Assembly (NCBI RefSeq): GCF_003672135.1
Contig: NC_039511.1
Location: forward strand, 1,700,464-1,764,463
DNA length: 64,000 nt
Direction: 5' to 3'
Origin: Ooceraea biroi
Taxonomy: Eukaryota > Arthropoda > Insecta > Hymenoptera > Formicidae
Below the pieces are notes generated by a model that saw nothing but the letters and a program-made list of their open reading frames with translations, was not told the origin of the DNA and made no database searches. Below, piece by piece: positions 12,763-26,200 of the stretch (within the stretch, counting starts at the first letter, position 1; every line of letters starts with the position of its first letter). Position numbers and translations under genes: made by a program.

Positions 12763-14533
12763 TGCCTGGTCTCTTCTCGGCCTCGCCGAACCGTTCCACG
12801 CGAGACCTCGAGCCTCGAGAAAACCGGGTAATATAATCCAGATCGTATCTAGGACGACTGACGTGGGCGAAGCGGCGTGTGTCTTGTACGCGTGCACACG
12901 CTCCACGCCGGCCAAGTGCACGGGCGTGGTGCAGTTTCGAAACCGCTCGGAAGAGGCTAATGGAGCAGCTCGACGATCTCGGTGGAACGCTCGTCAGCGT
13001 TAGCGGATTCTCCACTAAATATAAATATCTTATCTTCGCAAATAATCTCGCTGATGCAGACCGATTGTGAATTACGGCGATTTGTCGACGATCACGGATA
13101 ACATCTAAATTAATTCCGAAGCGCGCGCGCATTACCTCTTCTTTTTTTAATCGCGAGTAATGCGGGTGATGCGAAATGGGCACGTGGACTCATGTTTAAT
13201 CATGCTTGATTCATTGAAAGCCTGGATAACTTCATAGACGATTCTTCGCACATTACTGCGGCGCTCTTTACGGAATGAGCCTTGTGGCAAATGTCACCGG
13301 TTTGCTCTGCTCTCGATAGCCCGCGCCTTATAGCGAGAAGGTGGGCACTTTCACCGAAAAATCTCCGAAAATCGCGCCTCGCACTTATATAACGACGAGT
13401 CGAAACCGACTCGGAGCAGCGCGCCCACCTAAATTCGAAGGAACGGAGGCGATCCTCCCGGTCGCGCTCGTAACGGTTCCACAATATATTTACGTGTTCT
13501 CCTCTCCGCGATCGTCTCCTCTCGGATGCGCGCCGGATCCTGAAGATTAAGAACGAGCGGCCGCGCTTCGGGGTCCTTTACGCGCGGACGTCACCTAAAT
13601 TTTGATTTCCTCGTGAGCGCGCGGAATTTCGCCCGGCGGAATCTCACATCTCCCTGCATACGGCCGGCCGAATCTCCCGGAATGCAGCACGACGCGTGAC
13701 AGAAAGCATGATAGAAAGAGAGAAGGAACAACATTTTATTCCAAAAGTTTCACATTGTCGAGATACATCCAGTCACCTTTATTATAATCGTAATGGCTAC
13801 TTAATTTCGATTACGTCGTCTTGATACGACGAGTGTCTTGACTTCATTGCATTTCTACGTTAATTTAAGAATATCTCCAAATGCAAATTAGAATAATAAT
13901 CATCATCGGTATTTTTTGGCTTCAAGTGCGAATTATCTTCTAAGAAAACAATCTTTTTCAGAATGACTGCAGAGGAAATGAAGGCATGTACCATGCATGC
14001 TCTGCGGCTTCAGCGTGCCCCTTACTTAAATTGTGCAACTTAAATTCGGTACATTTATACATATGTATTTAAAGCTGCTCGGCGCATCGCGATGTAACAC
14101 GTCGATTTTGCAGACTCGCGGTCCCAACGAGCACCTTTTGCCGTGGAAAGGGAGCTCGATGTAGCAACGCGTAATGGCGATGGCGCTTATTTAAGGTCCC
14201 CCAGCACGTGGGTAAGGGAGCATTGAAAGTACTCGCCGTCGCGAGTATCTAAGTGGTTTATGGATCTGCGACGCCGAGTCTCTCGCCGAGCCTCGAGGAT
14301 GAATGCGAGTGTACGCGCGTGCATGTGCGATTATCCCAAAGGTTACACGATTGCGCGATCGTCGCCGTTAGGGTTGTTCCTCTTCCACCAAGTGACAGCG
14401 AGTAGCTCATAGCGTGCAACTTTATTGAACGTTTGCGCTCCGTCGCAAGCGTCCATTCTGCATTTCGTGTTCTACATGGAGAACTCATCTCTCCGATTGA
14501 AAATGTTTATTTTTTTTTAATTTCTGGATAATA

Positions 14534-14563
14534 TTAGGAGTGTGATTTAGTTTTGAGGGTTTT
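14534..14563. repeat. Left terminal inverted repeat of the mariner element
   Basis: This 30-base repeat matches the reverse complement of 15759-15788 except for A versus G at the sixth base, and it follows a TA target dinucleotide. Confidence 0.93.
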
Positions 14564-14704
14564 GCAACAGATGGCTGTAGTGTCAGTTTGTTCCAATAGC
14601 TGTTTCCGATAACTGTTGTTTCTTACAGTGTTGACATTATCCATGACATTTAGTAGCATTATAGCAATAGATGCAATAACAGTCGTGTTTATATCATCGT
14701 AAAA

Positions 14705-15711
14705 ATGCAACTTCCGAAAGCTCTTTAGCATTTTCGACATGCGTTGCTTTTGTTTTTTAATCAAAAGAAAACTGCGGCTGAGGGTTATAGAATTCTTGTG
14801 GAAACTTATGGTGTTTCTGCCCCATCAATTAAGACGTGTGAATACACTGGTTTAGACGCTTTAAAAGTGGCGATACTGATGTGAAGGACAAAGAACGCTC
14901 GGGACAACCAAGAAAGCTTGAAAATGCAGATTTGCAAGCATTATTGGACGAAAATCCAACACAATCCACTTCAGAACTTGCCAGAGCATTAAATGTTGAT
15001 CGTACAACAGTTACCAAACATTTACATGAAATGGGAAAAATTCAGAAAGAAGGGAAATGAGTTCGACATGAATTATCGGAAAGTGCCATTGCGAACCGGT
15101 TGAACATTTGCATTTCGTTGATCGCCAGGCAAAAAAAGAAGTCTTTTGTCTCGGATTGTTACTGGGGATGAAAAGTGGATCTATTTTGATAATCGCAAAC
15201 GCAGAAAATCATGGGTGGATCCAGGCCAACCATCAACATCCACTCCAAGACGCAATATTCACGGTTGAAAAGTAATGCTCTGTATTTGGTGGGATAGTGT
15301 ACTATGAGCTGTTAAATCCGCATGAGACTGTCACGGCTGATCGTTATCGACACCAATTGTACAAGTTGAAGCAAGCATTGGACCAAAAACGACCAGCAAT
15401 TGCGAGTAAACGACGGAAAGTGATTCTTCTTCGTGACAACGCTCGACCTGACGTTGCGTTATCAGTGAAAGAAACACTATTAGAGCTTGAATGGCAAGTC
15501 TTCTCCGGACATTGCTCCATGCGATTATTATTTGTTCCGGTGGATGCAACACGCTTTAGAGGATACACACTTTCATAATTTCGAAGAACTGCGAAAATTC
15601 GTCGACGAATGGATCAACTGAAAAGAAGAGTGATTTTATCGTGGTGGAATCCATCTCTTGCCAGAAAGATGGGAAAAAGTTATAGAAAACGAAGGAAAAT
15701 ATTTTGATTAA
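14705..15711 (+). pseudogene. Inactivated mariner transposase (D,D34D class)
   Basis: Conserved transposase blocks appear in order but in changing frames: FNQKKTAAEGYRILVETYG, then RRFKSGD, a helix-turn-helix-like region, TGDEKWIYFDN near 15165 with the first catalytic Asp, LLRDNARPD near 15430 with the second, and SPDIAPCDYYLF near 15505 with the third. Damage is extensive. There is a stop eight codons after the presumed ATG, a frameshift before RRFKSGD, stops near 15058 and 15265, and a short deletion between the second and third Asp, so only about 29 codons separate them instead of 34. No functional transposase can be made from this copy. The family assignment is secure; the subfamily is not determined. 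Confidence 0.93.
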
Positions 15712-15758
15712 GGTATTCATTCATTATCATATTTAAATACATGCGTTTTTGAGCAAAA

Positions 15759-15788
15759 AAAACCCTCAAAACTAAATCACACCCCTAA
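15759..15788. repeat. Right terminal inverted repeat of the mariner element
   Basis: This is the inverted partner of the left repeat, and it is followed by TA. Confidence 0.93.
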
Positions 15789-16070
15789 TAAATTTCACAA
15801 AACTCCTCAAAAGTTGTTCAAAGATTTAAATATTATTGCGTCTTTCGCAGCTCCAGTAAATTGCACGTCTTTGAATGGAAAATTTGGCTGAACGCTCTTC
15901 GGAGTTTACAAATTTTGATTGCGTCGAAGGAAATTTCTCAACGAAAGATACAACGTGCGTTGAGCGATAGGTGTCACATAAAGTTGCAGCGAACAGCTTG
16001 ATCGTGAAAGAGAAAGAAAGAAAAAAAGGAGGAAGGGTTCTCCGACAACATCGCCGCTGCCGCCGTCGCC

Positions 16071-16071
16071 A

Positions 16072-16103
<32 letters not shown>

Positions 16104-16105
16104 GA
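16071..16105. repeat. (TCG)n microsatellite
   Basis: About eleven TCG units with one TTG variant, lying about 280 bp downstream of the mariner copy. Confidence 0.93.
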
Positions 16106-17706
16106 ACGAAGTTCTCTGCTGGGAACGAGACGAGACGCCAGGCGACAACTAATTAGGCCTAAAAAACCAACGATCGCTTTCACAGTGGGTGCCGCCGCGG
16201 CTGTATCCACCCACACATCGGCCGCGCGGACGTGCACGTTTCTACGTTCGTGCGTGCGCACACGGACGAACGTGAGCGTGTGCATCCTCGAAGACGTGTA
16301 AAGGATCTGGTGCCACTTGAGATCGGCGCGAGTGGTTCCCTTCTTCCCGTGAAAAGACCGGCACTCGTGTTCGAGCGCCTTATCCCGAAGCGATTTATGG
16401 AAAGCGTTAGGGGCGTTCGCCAGCGCGCGCGACTCGGCAATCTTTTCCATTCAACGTCTGGCGGTAGTGATGTATCTGACGACTGAGAGACCGAGAGATA
16501 AATCTCTACGATGCATGAAAGTCGGAATGAATAATATCGAATGGAATATTGTGAGATTACTCGGAACTGTCTTGTGTAATTAATTAATCATGTGTGATGT
16601 ATCGTTATAAATGTAATTATTTATATAAAATAGTTATATATGTATAAAATAATTTTCTGCGTTGGATATAGAGAGGAGATTGATTTAATTTCGAAGCGAG
16701 AACTCGCGAAACGAGTTACTTGCGAGTAATATCATTGTGAGCGTTTTAAGCTACCTGCAGAAAGGAGTGAAACGCAGAAGGTAGGAAGCCGGCCTCATCG
16801 CCAGAAAGACGCTGATTAGAAACGACTGTTTCAGGCGGATGTGAAGTAATCGCCGAAGAGCACCCGGCAGTGCGATAGCCTATCGCAAAGCCGATAATGC
16901 TGTGTTCTGGTCTTCCGTAGCAGGCTCGACCGAGTAACTTTCAAAACACGTCATTGGTGTGCATGCAAGCTAAACTATAAAATGTTACTCTTATTAATTA
17001 ATATTATTAATTAATATTTTTGCTGGATATTTGACGAAGAATCGACAAAATTTAACATTGAACGATGTTTTTAGAAGAAAAATCGACGATGGAAAGAAAA
17101 GCATCATCGTTATTCATACATCAGCTTCACATATTTTATTTTCATCAATGTTAAAAGTTCAAGTTTTTATTTTTACACAAAAGAATATATATACAAAATT
17201 ATTTTGCAAATATTTATAAATTTTCCACATATAAGATGCATATAGTTCAGTTTGCAATTCAGGAAAATAATATAATACCGCTTTACGATTTTATTATGAT
17301 TTTCTATTATATTTAATTTTTAATAAATTAATACTTTATTCTTACATCCGTTGTAGCTAGAGCTATTTTAATTTAATTTGTACCTCCATCCAACATGTCG
17401 ATATTAGTCCTACAGCTCTGACAAGCGTTAACAGGTCCGATTATTTATTATCGTCCGGCTCGTGTACAACGTTGCGCGATGAGGCAAGGGTGAAAAACGC
17501 AACTCCACCCGCATGTCGCGACACTTGTTGTCGGCCGATGGTGAGACGCAGAAGGGACGGTAGTGTCGCTCCGTGATAAAAGGCGAGTCCGATACCGAAA
17601 GCGAGTACTGAAGGTATCGCGCGATATGACGACAGGCATTGTTTCGTGGCGTAGGCCTACGCGGTCGTGTTTTATGAGCAGCCGATAGTCGTACGTATGT
17701 CCACGT

Positions 17707-17731
17707 GGGCACCCTCTTATACAGGGTGCCC
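17707..17731. repeat. Perfect 8-bp inverted repeat with 9-base loop
   Basis: GGGCACCC and GGGTGCCC flank TCTTATACA. The flanking ACAGGGTGCCCTGG resembles transposon-end sequence common in insects, but no element could be delimited. Confidence 0.7.
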
Positions 17732-20079
17732 TGGAAAAAATTTACCAGGCCTGCGGTCATTCTTACTATCACAGTGCCCAGCGCCAAGCAGTTGAATATA
17801 ACCAATTGTTTTATTTACGATTTCTGATGAAGCATCATGTGGAACCATTGGTCACCAAAAGTTAATCTAGTGTTTCCAGTTTCTAAAAAAATATAATTTT
17901 AATTCTTAAATTGTCTACATGGTTTCCATTTTTTGTTCATACTCCGTATGTCTTGCAGGAGGAGTCTGTCTCATCGAAGGGCTCTTCCTGAAGAGTTTTA
18001 CCTGAAACTCGCGATGTTTATTTATGAATAAATCAGAGTCGGCGAGAGAGACCAGTCAAAGGGATTTGAGAATTCCACATGGCCATTCGGGAAGCCGGAA
18101 CAAAGTAGCCTTGCGAATTTCTGGCTGGTTTACTCCGCGAAGCGTAAATGTATCCTATCTTTGCTAAAAGATACCGCACCGTGCACAAACAGGACGATGT
18201 TATGGAGTCGACGATGACTTCATGAATACGTATCGCGGCACATCGAAATATGCCGGCACCGCCATTCTTTCATCACGGGTTTTTATCTAAACAGCTATTT
18301 CCCGTACCGCGATACGCGGCCTGCGCGTTAACTGTGTGCGTAACTGTGCAACAATACCCTCACCAGCTAATTATCTATCTCGGAACGTGCTCGTCAGCGC
18401 GTAATTTTCAGCGGAGCACGACGACCGTCGAGACGGAATCGATTTTACGCTGCCATCCGTCCAGTGGAGTTAACGTTCACCTCCTCGCGGGCACGTGCGT
18501 GTCCAGATTGTCTGCACGCGATTAAACAATTACATAATGGATCTTCAAAGGATAACCGATCGTCTCGATCTTGCTGCTACGTTGAATTAATTACGTGGAA
18601 TTAATCTCGAGAGAAGAATCTCATCGCTGCATTGTTCTTAAATCGTAAGTGTGCTTTGAATAACGTCACACGACAGTTTTAATACCTTTTAAAATATTTA
18701 CAAGTCAATTGTATGAATTACACAGATATGTACATGGAGATATGCACGTGTGTGTACGTGTGTGTGTAAACGTGCCGAGCTACTACGGACGAGAATCTCC
18801 ATTGGACCATGATATTTCCTCCCCTCGAATTGCTAATGTCGCGTTCTCTCGAAATTCCTTTTATACGCCGATAAGAGCGAGCGACTTTACTTTCGCCTTT
18901 TCCCGCGTCCTTTCTTTTCTTCCTCGAGCACAAGACGAAAGCTCGCGAGTAATCTTTATGGCGGCGCGTGGAATCCTCTCCGGCGACCAGCATCAAAGAA
19001 CGGATTTAATTGCCGCGCGGAATAAAGGCGCTCTTAGGACGATGTCGGGGGTTAGTGGTGGATGGAAAAAGAAGTGAGAAGAGCGTGTTCAGGTAACGGG
19101 ATGTCCAGACGAGCGCGATGGCGGACCTGGAGAGTGTCTCGCGCAACAGATGCTGGAGTATTTTTTCACGATGTCTGGCGCGGCGTTTCTCTTGTCAGAT
19201 AAATCGATATTTATGGACACCGCGATACCGCCAGCCGCCTGAATCCCTGTGTTCCCGATCGGTGAAATACGTTCACTTATTAATTTGATGTTGCACTAGT
19301 TAAAGGCTCATCAAGGCTAATGAAGACGGTCGTGGATCAACGTCGAGTCAGCGGGACCTCGCGATAGGTCACATTTATTCTGAAGTGGAAGGTATTAATA
19401 TTGTGGATTGCAAGATCATTTTCATCAAGATATCAAGATGTGGACATAAGATTTTATGATTTTATACATCAAGTTCTGCACGTTATTATTTACGTATTTC
19501 TTTCTTCGCAGATATAATTTATCGTGTATTTTTTATTTCGTTGTCAGACGTGTGCCTCGTCTGCGAGTTTGCGAGCTTCAATTTTCTCAATTTTCTGATC
19601 CCTGATTCCGCGCAACGGGAGACTCGAGAACCGAAAGAGTCGTCGCTTCAGGCTTCGTCGCTTTCAGTTTCGCGTTTTCGATAATGACGGACTAGATAAC
19701 GAAACTACAACGATAGCTATTGCTCGTGACTGTCGCGTACACCAGATACACGGCCAGCAATGTCACGCCGTGCAGTAAAGTGTTTCATATCCTCGATCGT
19801 AATAACCGTTAACTGATAATGCGGCAGGCACGTGGAGCTATTGGCGATTTATCGGCAGCCGCCGTGCTCCTCTGAAGAATGCATCAAGGTATTTCCACGG
19901 CTGCAACGCATCACGAAACCGCGATAGCGCCGCGAGCACTGATAAATTTTTACACGTTATTTTGTAACGCTCATGCGAGGATTACCAGACTCTCCCTCGA
20001 GTCGCGTATTGCATTAATCCGGAAGCGGTGGAGAATAAGTAGCCGTGGTAATTTTACTGTTTACGTTAAGCTGCAAGAG

Positions 20080-20113
20080 TAATATTATCTCCAGAGGGGA
20101 ATATTATCTCCAT
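20080..20113. repeat. Short tandem duplication of about 18 bp
   Basis: AATATTATCTCC occurs twice, separated by AGAGGGG. Confidence 0.85.
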
Positions 20114-21284
20114 CTTTGTTCCTGGGAATAATTAACGAGTAACGAGTGAAATTAATCGACAGACAGCTAACCGACAGCTAACATCGAACGGCTCTTATAA
20201 TTACAGCGACTGCTCGATACTGTGCTTCGATAGGGTGGCTGATTAATTACCGTCGACTTTCAGTCACTGGAACTGTTTCATCACGCGAACCCCGGGACAC
20301 TCGTCGCACGAGGAGCGGTTTCCAGGGTTGCACGACGAGACACTGGGTATACGATGTAATAGCCGTCTTCCTGCAAAAGTCTGCGAAGCTGGTACAAGCC
20401 GCAAACTATCGATATCGATAATTGTCGGCTATCGAGTGCGGTCGAATATTTAAAGGCCACCAAAGTCTTTCACAAGGCGTCCCGTAAATTATCAGCGACA
20501 TAATGATACGAATGACACTTGCATGATATCAGGGGCAGTCGCGCGATTGCGTAAATGAGCTTTTCCAGCCGCGAAGAGATTCCAGCAAGAGGAAAAAGCA
20601 GGAGAATGTCAAAACATGATAGTATATGATAATACGGTGGATGTATGGTCGCGGAAAAGAAGCGGGAAAAAATAGAAGAGAGAAAGACAGATTGCACGGA
20701 AGAAATCACGGATACCGGAAACTTGGCGATATCCTACTGATTAAATTAACATCAATCTACATTTAATATTAATTCGCGTATCGCGCTCGATGAAAATTTA
20801 CGAGCGCGCGGGCGAAGGTTGCTGCGACTTCCACGCGAGCTACCACCATCGACGTTATCACTAATTAACGTCAATATACAGAAATGCAGAGATAAGGAGC
20901 GCCCGTATAGCCGTGTAAGTGTAAGTGCACCGTGATCGCGATGTAAGGCATATCTTGACAAGAGTTGCGCTCGCGCAACAGCGATTCTATTTTTATCCGG
21001 CTGCTTCCTCGAATATGCAAGACGATCATGATGAGATCGGGAAGCTGCGATCTCAATCAGAGGCTGAATTTGCCTTCGCACGTAAACGTGATGGTTGATG
21101 TCGAATTTGCGGTCGCGATGGCTGACCCAGCAATTTAGGACACCATCGTGTGGCGAAAATGGCGACCATTGACGAATCACAGAGCGAATTCCACGGTCAA
21201 ACAAGGCGACTTGCATCATACGCATTGTTTTGTGCGATTGAAGCAATTATTGGTGACAACAACTGCGACAATCTGGCAAGTGAT

Positions 21285-21303
21285 CTCTTGCGACTCGCAA
21301 GAG
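21285..21303. repeat. 8-bp inverted repeat with 3-base loop
   Basis: CTCTTGCG and CGCAAGAG flank ACT. Confidence 0.85.
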
Positions 21304-21400
21304 TGCTTTTAGGAAAGAATTAAAATCCGCATGAGGTATTCGAGGAACCTGGCTATCATCTAAATCATCTAAGGACACCATACTCACGTGTTATCAGTCA

Positions 21401-21800
21401 GTGCTCGACATACTCGTCCCGCGGGAACTTGCGTTCGACCAGGAGATCTTCGGGACGTGAGAACACACGATCTCCGTCTTCTCTTCTCTTCTTTGCGGCA
21501 CTCCGTGTCCGTTTAATACGATTGCGCACGATTTCGCGTTTCTCACTCGTACCTCTCACTCTTTCTCGCTCCCGCCTGCGCGATGATAATTAAACGGCTG
21601 AATTTCTCTTTCGCAGGTAACTGCTAGCAACGTGGATCGCTGAAGATCTCGCGCAGAAAATCGTGAGCGATCTGCCCCATACCGCGCGGACCTCCGATCG
21701 CGATCTCCGTCGGCACGAACACTTGCGAAATATACTCTGCCAGACCGAGTGATCGTCCCTCCATCAGCAGGCGCCTCCCATCATTTGTCTCACGATTGTT
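21401..21800 (-). other. Coding-like segment with two protein-like open frames
   Basis: On the minus strand, 21800-21627 is open for 58 codons with raised G+C at third positions and ends in EIAIGGPRGMGQIAHDFL, then REIFSDPRC and TAG. Just downstream, 21589-21401 is open for 63 codons in another frame and ends FSRPEDLLVERKFPRDEYVE, then His and TGA. Both read like real protein rather than shadow frames, yet I see no good donor and acceptor linking them and no recognised family. They may be pieces of an unknown gene or a decayed one. Confidence 0.25.
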
Positions 21801-22599
21801 TCAGGTATATTGTTGCAGGTATGAGTCAGTGAAGAAATAAAAGCTCGAAGGGAGTTTGAGGGAAACGGCGTCGACGTGCCACTCGCACTGAATCACCACC
21901 AGCCGAGTTCTACCTGTCAAATTCCGAGATTCCTATCTACTGTAGAACGATCTTCTCTCTTCCCGGAAGGACACCCACTTTTTTGCATACCGCGTCTCCA
22001 CACTTCATGAAAACTTCATCAGGTCTTTAGCAGAAAACCCATCCTCGAAAAACTTGCTCCGAAAATCTTGGGCATTCATATACGAAGTTTTTGCTAAACA
22101 CCATATGACTGGAGGATCGAGATTCCTGTTTTTGAGTTTCACTTTCGAGCGTGTTGAGATCCAAACTTTAATCATAAATAGTTTCAATACAAGTTTTGTG
22201 TAAATCGAGTTCTACAAAATTTATTTTATGTAATCTCACTTTTCTTTTTAAGGCGATACCGGCGACCTCAACTCTGTCGGAACGTTAATAATTGCACAAA
22301 CTACCCATAGTATGTAATAGTACAGTAGTAGACTGGATTCGATCAATCCACTTTGTACGATATTCATCAATCGTCCGTATATCTTCTTTCGTTTCGGTGC
22401 ACTGTCAATTCTTGAAGTGTATTCTTCACCGTCCATCCCCTAACGCGTTCGCCACTTGAGAAAAACCAGCTTCAAGATCGCACCGTCACTTTCAGCTTGG
22501 ATTTCTCCGGGAACCATCGCTTTGGCACCACTGCAAAAACTTCCCTCAAAATTCAAGTCTGCCAATGTATCGCGTCCGTCGTACGTTGTCAAGGTTCCT

Positions 22600-23090
22600 C
22601 CGATCTTCAGGGTGCACAGAACGAGCCGCGGGGTTGCGCACTCGCGTCGGCACTCGGGTAAGTACTCGGATAACGCACTGGGACCGCCTCGGGGACGTGG
22701 TGCAGCCGGTGACTGCGTCTCTGAAACTGTCCCGAACAGTCACTTCTCCCGCCGGAGCGACGCTGAGGGCGAGGAGAAGCGGGAGGTGCGGGCGGCAGCT
22801 CGGACGACTCGCCGAGCCGAGTAGGGTCAGGCCCGGCGAGGAGGGATGGGACCGCGGCGAGCAAGGGAAGAGGGTCAGGTATCAAGAAAGAAGGGGCGCC
22901 GGGGAGGACCGACCGGACCCTCGATGACCGGACTGAGGCGGTCCTCCGGTGCTGATCACGATAACTCTCAGGGGCGGAGCGAACGACGCCCACGTGAGGA
23001 AGCCGGGGCCCCGAGCGTTCAAGGGGGCGGCGACGGCACGTTCACTCGGGGGATCGATTTTCATAAAAATCTTTTTTCACCCGGCCTCTC
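22600..23090 (+). promoter_or_regulatory. GC-rich island with a plus-strand donor, possible promoter or 5' exon
   Basis: The island is strongly CpG-rich and is followed by a pyrimidine-rich stretch. A perfect donor, CACTCGG/GTAAGT, ends at 22657 on the plus strand. A transcription start nearby is plausible, but no coding exon follows that I can identify. Open frames on both strands here reflect composition. Confidence 0.25.
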
Positions 23091-23249
23091 CTCCCCGAGT
23101 CCGTCTGCGTTTCTCTTTCTTTCTTTCGTCCTCTCTTCTGTCTTTCTCGCTTTTTCTCTTCCTCCCTCTCGACGACGGCCGTCGTTGGCGTCTCCTTTCC
23201 ACCTTGTCGCGCCTATAATGTCCGACCAGATCGGACGTGGATAAGAAGG

Positions 23250-26200
23250 CACGCCGGGTCGTTCCTCACAGATATCTTCGGGTATCCACACCGCCTTGAG
23301 TCTGACTTATGGACTACCTCGGTACACCGTCCGAGGCTTTTTGGCTCGCGAGTGAGCGAGCTTTTTTCCACGCGGCTGCGTGTCCCTGCGTGTCTATGTG
23401 TACGTGCGATCTCAGCCGTGGTTCGATATAATTCTTTATTCTTTTCATTAGCACGAAGTAATGTTCTGTTTTAATCAGTAAGTTCAATGCGCGTATTGTA
23501 GTAGGCTTGATTCGTGTCTAAATCAATTTATATCGAAGATTTCATGTACTTGTAGCGGATGCTGATTTATACAGTCTCTAAAATATGTTTTATATTCAAA
23601 TCTAAATGAAGTTTAAGAACGAAGCAACAAATATTATAACAGAGACTCTAGACTGAACGCAGATAATTCTCATATAACTAATAGTTCAACTTCAGCGCCG
23701 GATTTTTCTCTTTTTGTTTTAGGTATCACGAACTTCGTTTCACTGATAACAGATTTGCAGTCTGAGAAAGTTATTTAACAATGGAAAACACGAGATTAGG
23801 GGAAAAATTGCATGGCTCACGCACCGTCGGAAACTGTGAGATCGCGCCGTCAGGATCTCCGCTGAAACATGTACGAATCAGGATAAGCATAATGTAACAC
23901 GAATAAAAACTGTAATATAAATCTGCGAGGAATTTCATGAATTTATTTTTTATTTGCAAGACTGTTTTTATTCCCCCACGTTAACCGCATCGATATCGGC
24001 GCAAGATGTCAAGCGGTATTTCACGTAACGTGGAGTACACTCATCCGAACGAAAGAGAGAGAGAAAGCAACGATTACTAATCAGGCTCGTCGTTATTCAG
24101 CGAGCGGGACACGGCGAAAAAATACGAGCGCAGCTCTCTTCGTTAATTGGAAACTCGAGGTTAATTGCCGGTCGATTAGGCCGCGATTATTCGCGTTTAT
24201 CGCCGTTACTCACAATAAATCAGTCACCCGCGCGCAGATAAACGCACGCGGACTTTGCGGAACGCGGCTCTTGGAGTTGGTGGGTGCTCCAGCCACCAAC
24301 GTGCGACTAGACGTTTCTCGTTTCGTCTCTCCCGATTGTTGTAGTCGCGGCTGCGATTAACGCGAGATTTACTTGGCTTAATGCGGAGGCTGAAACGGAT
24401 ACTGAGGGCGAAACCTTCGTCGAACGCAGAAGACAGCTGTGGGAAGATTTCGTGGTAGCGTACTGTGTGCGCGAGATTATCATTGTTATTATCTTTATTA
24501 ATGAAAAAATGATTCCTCTAAGAATCATGAAGGAAATGGAATACACGGTATACATATTGCATGAGTGCAACAGAATAAAAAGTATTATCTTGGATGTGAT
24601 TTACGAAATAATTACAAAGCGAAAATTAGCATCATTAAAGACTGCTAATTTACCATTTAGCATTCTTTCTTGAGCAGTAACCATTTGAAGAATTGTGCAA
24701 TAATTGCCGTTCGCTCAAGAACTCGAAGGAATCCACAGAGTTTCCCGACAACTATTCAGCGGGGAACTAAATTTAACGGATTCCGAGTTAGAAATTACAA
24801 TGAGACGCGAGGCGAATTTTGCGTTCTCATTATTTTACGATACGAAAAGAAATCTTATCTGTGAACTTGAGGATAATGCGCAGTCGATTATTACGTATAT
24901 GTATGATGCATAGAAGACAGCGCGTGTATCTCATCGTGACAATGTACCGCTTATTAGGAATGCAACGCTATGTTTCTTACTATGAATTACAAACATCGCG
25001 ATTATGATCTCTGATATGCACAAGCTGAAAACGCGTCCGCGAGTCCGAGGTATTATCCACTTTATAGCCGTCAGGCCTGAGTGTCGTAATGAAGTTTCTT
25101 CAAGTTTCTGCATCATTGCATGTAATGTTCCGCCGTCCATCGTAAATCGCTGCTTCAAATATCACTAGGCAGTCAACTGTGAAGGCATTACGACTCTTTG
25201 GCCTGTCTCACTAGATTTTCCAATGTGGAGATTGTTGTAAAGGTCCAATCAATAATTCCGAACGATTGATTAAAGCTGCTATCCGCCTCGCTATTAGTTT
25301 ACATAATTATCTATCTGCACGCATGTTACACGAAAATTTTAACTGCGTCCTTATCCATTACACGTTAACTCTCTTTGAGAAAAGGCACGTTATACGATTC
25401 GCCGTTTCAAATAGAAGCAAGATCACCATCAATGCGATCAATATATCTTATTAATACGCTCAATTAACTTCACTAAAATACAGCCACGTACGACATACAT
25501 GCGCGATACGTTAAACTGCTGGACGATTAACTCGCGTTACGATACGTTAATGTCATCCCCTTACGTCGTTAAGGGAGAGTCGAGGCCCAAAGCGATCTGA
25601 TAATGGCCAAGCGTCCTCGTGTACGCGCCCATGTGCAACATCACGTTGGAACATCACGGTCCCAGCAGCGTAACGTCGCACACAAATGCGAGAGCAAGAG
25701 CGGCGAGACAAATTAATCTGCTTAGAGATATCTTGTCTTGCGCGCGCTCCTGCACAAATCGTTCGTGCGATTGGAAATCGAGGCTAGAGCGCGAGTCGTA
25801 GTCGCTATCGTAGGCGAATCGCATCGGGGTACACCGTGGAGAGAATCGCGAGCAAAACGAGGGATGCGATCCCCTCACGGGACGGTCCGATCGCGAGGAA
25901 ACTTCGTTTTCATCTCCGCGTATCCAAGCTGACGGTATTGCCGCTCGCATTAATCAACCGGCGGTGGGTACTTTATGCAATTACGGACCGCGCCGTCGTA
26001 TAACAGAGTACCAGCGACGCGAGATTCCGAATAATTATTGTTCGTCGCCAATTAAGAGCGCGCCGCGCGTAAATCCACCCCTATCGGCTTCTTACTCGAT
26101 TGCTCGCTCGCTCGCCCTCCTCGATTCTCGAGAAGGGCCAATTAAGCGCGCACCGATAGGCATTCCCACGCTTATTGTTGTTAGTAATTTTATTTAATTT

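Larger units (their letters stand above)
256..14531. other. No recognisable gene; noncoding flank
   Basis: Numerous open frames occur on both strands in the G+C-rich parts, but none shows a family signature or consistent splice structure. The stretch holds the microsatellites, palindromes and hairpin listed separately, purine-rich tracts at 6990-7056 and a C10 run at 12477-12486. Confidence 0.6.
14534..15788 (+). mobile_element. mariner-family DNA transposon, defective copy
   Basis: The element is 1255 bp, bounded by TA dinucleotides at 14532-14533 and 15789-15790, the target duplication of mariner elements. Its terminal inverted repeats are 30 bp (14534-14563 and 15759-15788) and differ at one base; they begin TTAGG and contain TGTGATTTAGTTTTGAGGG. 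The near-identical ends imply fairly recent mobility, while the transposase inside is broken. It lies more than 28 kb from the GATA gene. Confidence 0.95.
15791..21400. other. No recognisable gene
   Basis: The area is mixed in composition and AT-rich around 16500-17400, with a TTAATTAATATTATTAATTA motif near 16993-17018. Nothing coding could be supported. Confidence 0.6.

Noticed and set aside
17700..17950. Transposon-like end (ACAGGGTGCCCTGG and flanks)
   Set aside because: It resembles insect transposon termini, but I could not find a matching second end or a target duplication.
20752..21246. 164-codon minus-strand frame
   Set aside because: No family resemblance or splice signals. It was considered because it adjoins the coding-like segment at 21401-21800, but no junction could be supported.
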